NCBI GenBank assembly: GCA_001464275.1
Contig: LNFL01000117.1
Span: 1-64,000, forward strand
Direction: 5' to 3'
DNA from: Actinobacteria bacterium Ga0077560
GTDB lineage: Bacteria > Actinomycetota > Thermoleophilia > Miltoncostaeales > Miltoncostaeaceae
Length of the DNA stretch: 64,000 nucleotides
This document shows positions 62,546 through 64,000 of the stretch, piece after piece. How positions within the stretch are numbered: position 1 is the first letter of the stretch; the number at the start of each line of letters is the position of its first letter. Both the position numbers and the translations under genes were made by a program. Below the pieces are notes generated by a model. It saw only the letters and a program-made list of their open reading frames with translations. It had not been told where the DNA came from and ran no database searches.

Positions 62546-63724
62546 TTAGTCCCGGACGCCGGTGATGACGGTGAACGCCTGCTTGCGAGCGAGCGCGACG
62601 TCCGCACGGAGCCAAGCGACGATTCCGACCTGAAGCTTGTCCATGTAGACCTCGTTCAGCCGCATCACGCGGATCCCGATGTTCGGCCGGACGCCGATCA
62701 GCAGGTTCGACCAGTCGCCGACGAACACGTCGGAACAGTCGGTCGACGAACCCACGGTGAGGCTGTTCGGGATCTGATTCGTGGTGAACCCACGGATCCC
62801 GTCGAGGTACTGCGGGCGCTGAAGCGGCTGGTTCGTGGTGTCCTTGAACTTGCCGAACACGGCCTCCGTGGTGCTGTTCCACAGGTAGCCGGTCGGCTCG
62901 TGGTTCCGGCCGCGGATCGCGGCGACGGCGTCCACCAGGTCATCCCAGCTCGTCGGGGTCGCACCGTTGCCGGCCCCCAGCTCGTTGATGTCCACGCCCG
63001 ACGTGTTCTTGATGCCGAGCGGCTCGGAGTCGGTCCCCGCCCCGTACATGGCGGCGTAGTCCAGCTTCAGGGCCAGGGCGGACGTCAGCTCCCGCTCGAT
63101 CAGGGCCAGGGACGAGGGGGACGCGTCCTCCATCAGCTCCAAGCTCATCTTCACGAGCACCGCGCAAACGCGCGGCTGAAGGGTCACGCGGGAGAACGTC
63201 GGGGCGTCCTCCGTCACCGTGGAGTTCTCGGCACGCCACGTCGGCTCGACGCCGTCGTCCATGCGGGGGACGTGCAGGGTGCTCTCGTCCATCGGGAGGG
63301 TGCGGGCACCGGCCTGAATCACGCGGGTCGCGTTCCGGACCCGGTCGATCGTCTCCGACGCGAACTCCTCGCCGACGAGGAACCCGCCCTCGGAGCCGAC
63401 GGCCTCGCCGAGCGCCTTGCTCTCGGCATCCGACAGGTTCTGCCGCTTGCCGGTCGACAGGGCGGCGATGATCGCGCCCGGCCGGAACTCGTCGGTGCGG
63501 GAGCCGTTGCTGTCGCGCTGCGGGTAGACGTCCGCCATCTTCTGCTCGGCGGCGAGCAGCTCACCGCGCTTCACGGTGCGGGTCGAGGTCTTCCCGCCGG
63601 CCTTCACGGCGATCCCGCCGCCGGCCGCGAACTTCGCCTCGATCTCGTCGAGACGAGCGTGAACGCCCTCCTCGATTGTGGTCTTCACGCCGTCGAGGGC
63701 GTCCTTCAGGTCGAACTCGGGCAC
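62546..63724 (-). CDS. HK97-type phage major capsid protein
   Basis: A 392-residue protein. An N-terminal helical delta-like region (about residues 1-100, with IEEGVHARLDEIEAKFAAGG) is followed by the HK97 fold: SEGGFLVGEEFASETIDRV near 110, a P-domain with FSRVTLQPRVCAVLVKMSLE near 178, IERELTSALALKLDYAAMYG near 210 and the C-terminal VGIVAWLRADVALARKQAF. The delta region is usually removed by a phage protease, probably encoded further right. GTG 63724 overlaps the preceding stop by one base. Confidence 0.93.
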   Translation of the reverse strand: MPEFDLKDALDGVKTTIEEGVHARLDEIEAKFAAGGGIAVKAGGKTSTRTVKRGELLAAEQKMADVYPQRDSNGSRTDEFRPGAIIAALSTGKRQNLSDAESKALGEAVGSEGGFLVGEEFASETIDRVRNATRVIQAGARTLPMDESTLHVPRMDDGVEPTWRAENSTVTEDAPTFSRVTLQPRVCAVLVKMSLELMEDASPSSLALIERELTSALALKLDYAAMYGAGTDSEPLGIKNTSGVDINELGAGNGATPTSWDDLVDAVAAIRGRNHEPTGYLWNSTTEAVFGKFKDTTNQPLQRPQYLDGIRGFTTNQIPNSLTVGSSTDCSDVFVGDWSNLLIGVRPNIGIRVMRLNEVYMDKLQVGIVAWLRADVALARKQAFTVITGVRD

Positions 63725-63909
63725 TAGGCCACCTCACCAATCGTCGGGTCGAGGCGATCCAGACGCCTCTCGATGGACAGCACGTCGCAACGCAACGCGT
63801 AGTCGCTTGCGATCCGGTCGGCTCGCATCCAGTTCAGGTATGCGCCGAGGGCTGCGATGCGGGCACGGGTGTAGTCCGCGAACGCGTTCAGCTCGTCGAG
63901 GTCAGTCAA
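63724..63909 (-). CDS. Small phage head-operon protein
   Basis: A 61-residue, highly charged helical protein (LDELNAFADYTRARIAALGA, CDVLSIERRLDRLDP). TTG 63909 is chosen because AGGAG lies just upstream and the 8-nt overlap with the preceding gene is typical here; a longer reading from a GTG at 63978 would overlap that gene by 77 nt. Function unknown. Confidence 0.6.
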   Translation of the reverse strand: MTDLDELNAFADYTRARIAALGAYLNWMRADRIASDYALRCDVLSIERRLDRLDPTIGEVA

Positions 63910-64000
63910 CCTCTCCTGCCTTTCCGCCCGCGTCCGCGGGCTCGTCGTCGTCGAGCACCGACCAGGGGTCGTCGGCACCAGGGGTCACGTTCATCGCCAT
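63902..64000 (-). CDS. Phage head protein, C-terminal end (partial)
   Basis: The last 32 residues of a gene entering from the right edge, ending DDPWSVLDDDEPADAGGKAG, an acidic tail. Position before the capsid gene suggests a head maturation protease or portal protein, but the visible part does not show which. Confidence 0.6.
   Translation of the reverse strand: MAMNVTPGADDPWSVLDDDEPADAGGKAGEVD

Larger units (their letters stand above)
57469..64000 (-). mobile_element. Integrated prophage, left end
   Basis: Bounded on the left by the tRNA-Phe fragment. Genes run right to left: head gene end, small gene, HK97 capsid, a small structural protein, a control region, replication gene, DNA-binding and small early genes, integrase. 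Gene density with 4-nt overlaps and the mix of replication and head genes show a temperate phage. The right end is outside the window. Confidence 0.9.

Overview
This window is very GC-rich, densely packed bacterial chromosome. Several features point to an actinobacterium (Actinomycetota), possibly a deep-branching class such as Thermoleophilia: the gene families (Rv2578c-type radical SAM protein, LytR C-terminal domain protein, CcmABC plus an aa3-type oxidase, RDD protein), an actinobacterial LexA operator, and many start codons placed 6-9 nt after a TAnnnT -10 box, which implies leaderless mRNAs. The lineage is inferred from content; no rRNA gene is present to confirm it.

Layout. 1-2.6 kb (minus): a luciferase-like oxidoreductase fused to an acyl-CoA ligase, cut by the left edge, and a membrane-anchored LytR_C protein. 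2.8-5.7 kb: a DEAD-type helicase broken by a frameshift, and a small protein. 5.8-10.6 kb: an operon of HtrA-like protease, MoxR ATPase, DUF58 protein and two BatA-like VWA proteins. 10.6-16.5 kb: flippase-like membrane protein, RDD protein, a LexA-controlled radical SAM protein and a 975-residue exported protein. 16.5-20.2 kb (minus): glcDEF glycolate oxidase. 20.3-23.7 kb: UDP-galactopyranose mutase, a DUF707 protein and an FAD oxidoreductase, probably for surface glycans.

23.8-40.8 kb is a large respiration and tetrapyrrole block: heme O synthase, an A2-type cytochrome c oxidase (subunits II, I, III) whose subunit I carries a long C-terminal Usp-like extension, a lipoprotein cytochrome c, a UbiA prenyltransferase, the cytochrome c maturation genes ccmABCD, and precorrin-2 dehydrogenase, hemA, hemC and a cobA-hemD fusion. 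Together these make heme and siroheme, move heme for cytochrome c assembly, and build the terminal oxidase. 40.8-57.4 kb is mixed housekeeping: DctP-like binding protein, LuxR-type ATPase regulator (frameshifted), methyltransferases, ATP-dependent DNA ligase with a broken C-terminus, beta-propeller protein, ilvD, MFS exporter, a glycosidase-like lipoprotein and a soluble globin-coupled chemoreceptor.

From about 57.47 kb to the right edge lies the left end of a prophage. It starts at a 46-nt 3' fragment of tRNA-Phe(GAA), the attachment site, followed by integrase, small early genes, a PriCT/RepA-like replication protein, a regulatory region with inverted repeats, and head genes including an HK97-type capsid, all on the minus strand. 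The other end lies outside the window.

Three long genes (helicase, LuxR regulator, DNA ligase) each carry one frame-disrupting indel. That is more than expected in a healthy chromosome segment and could reflect assembly errors.
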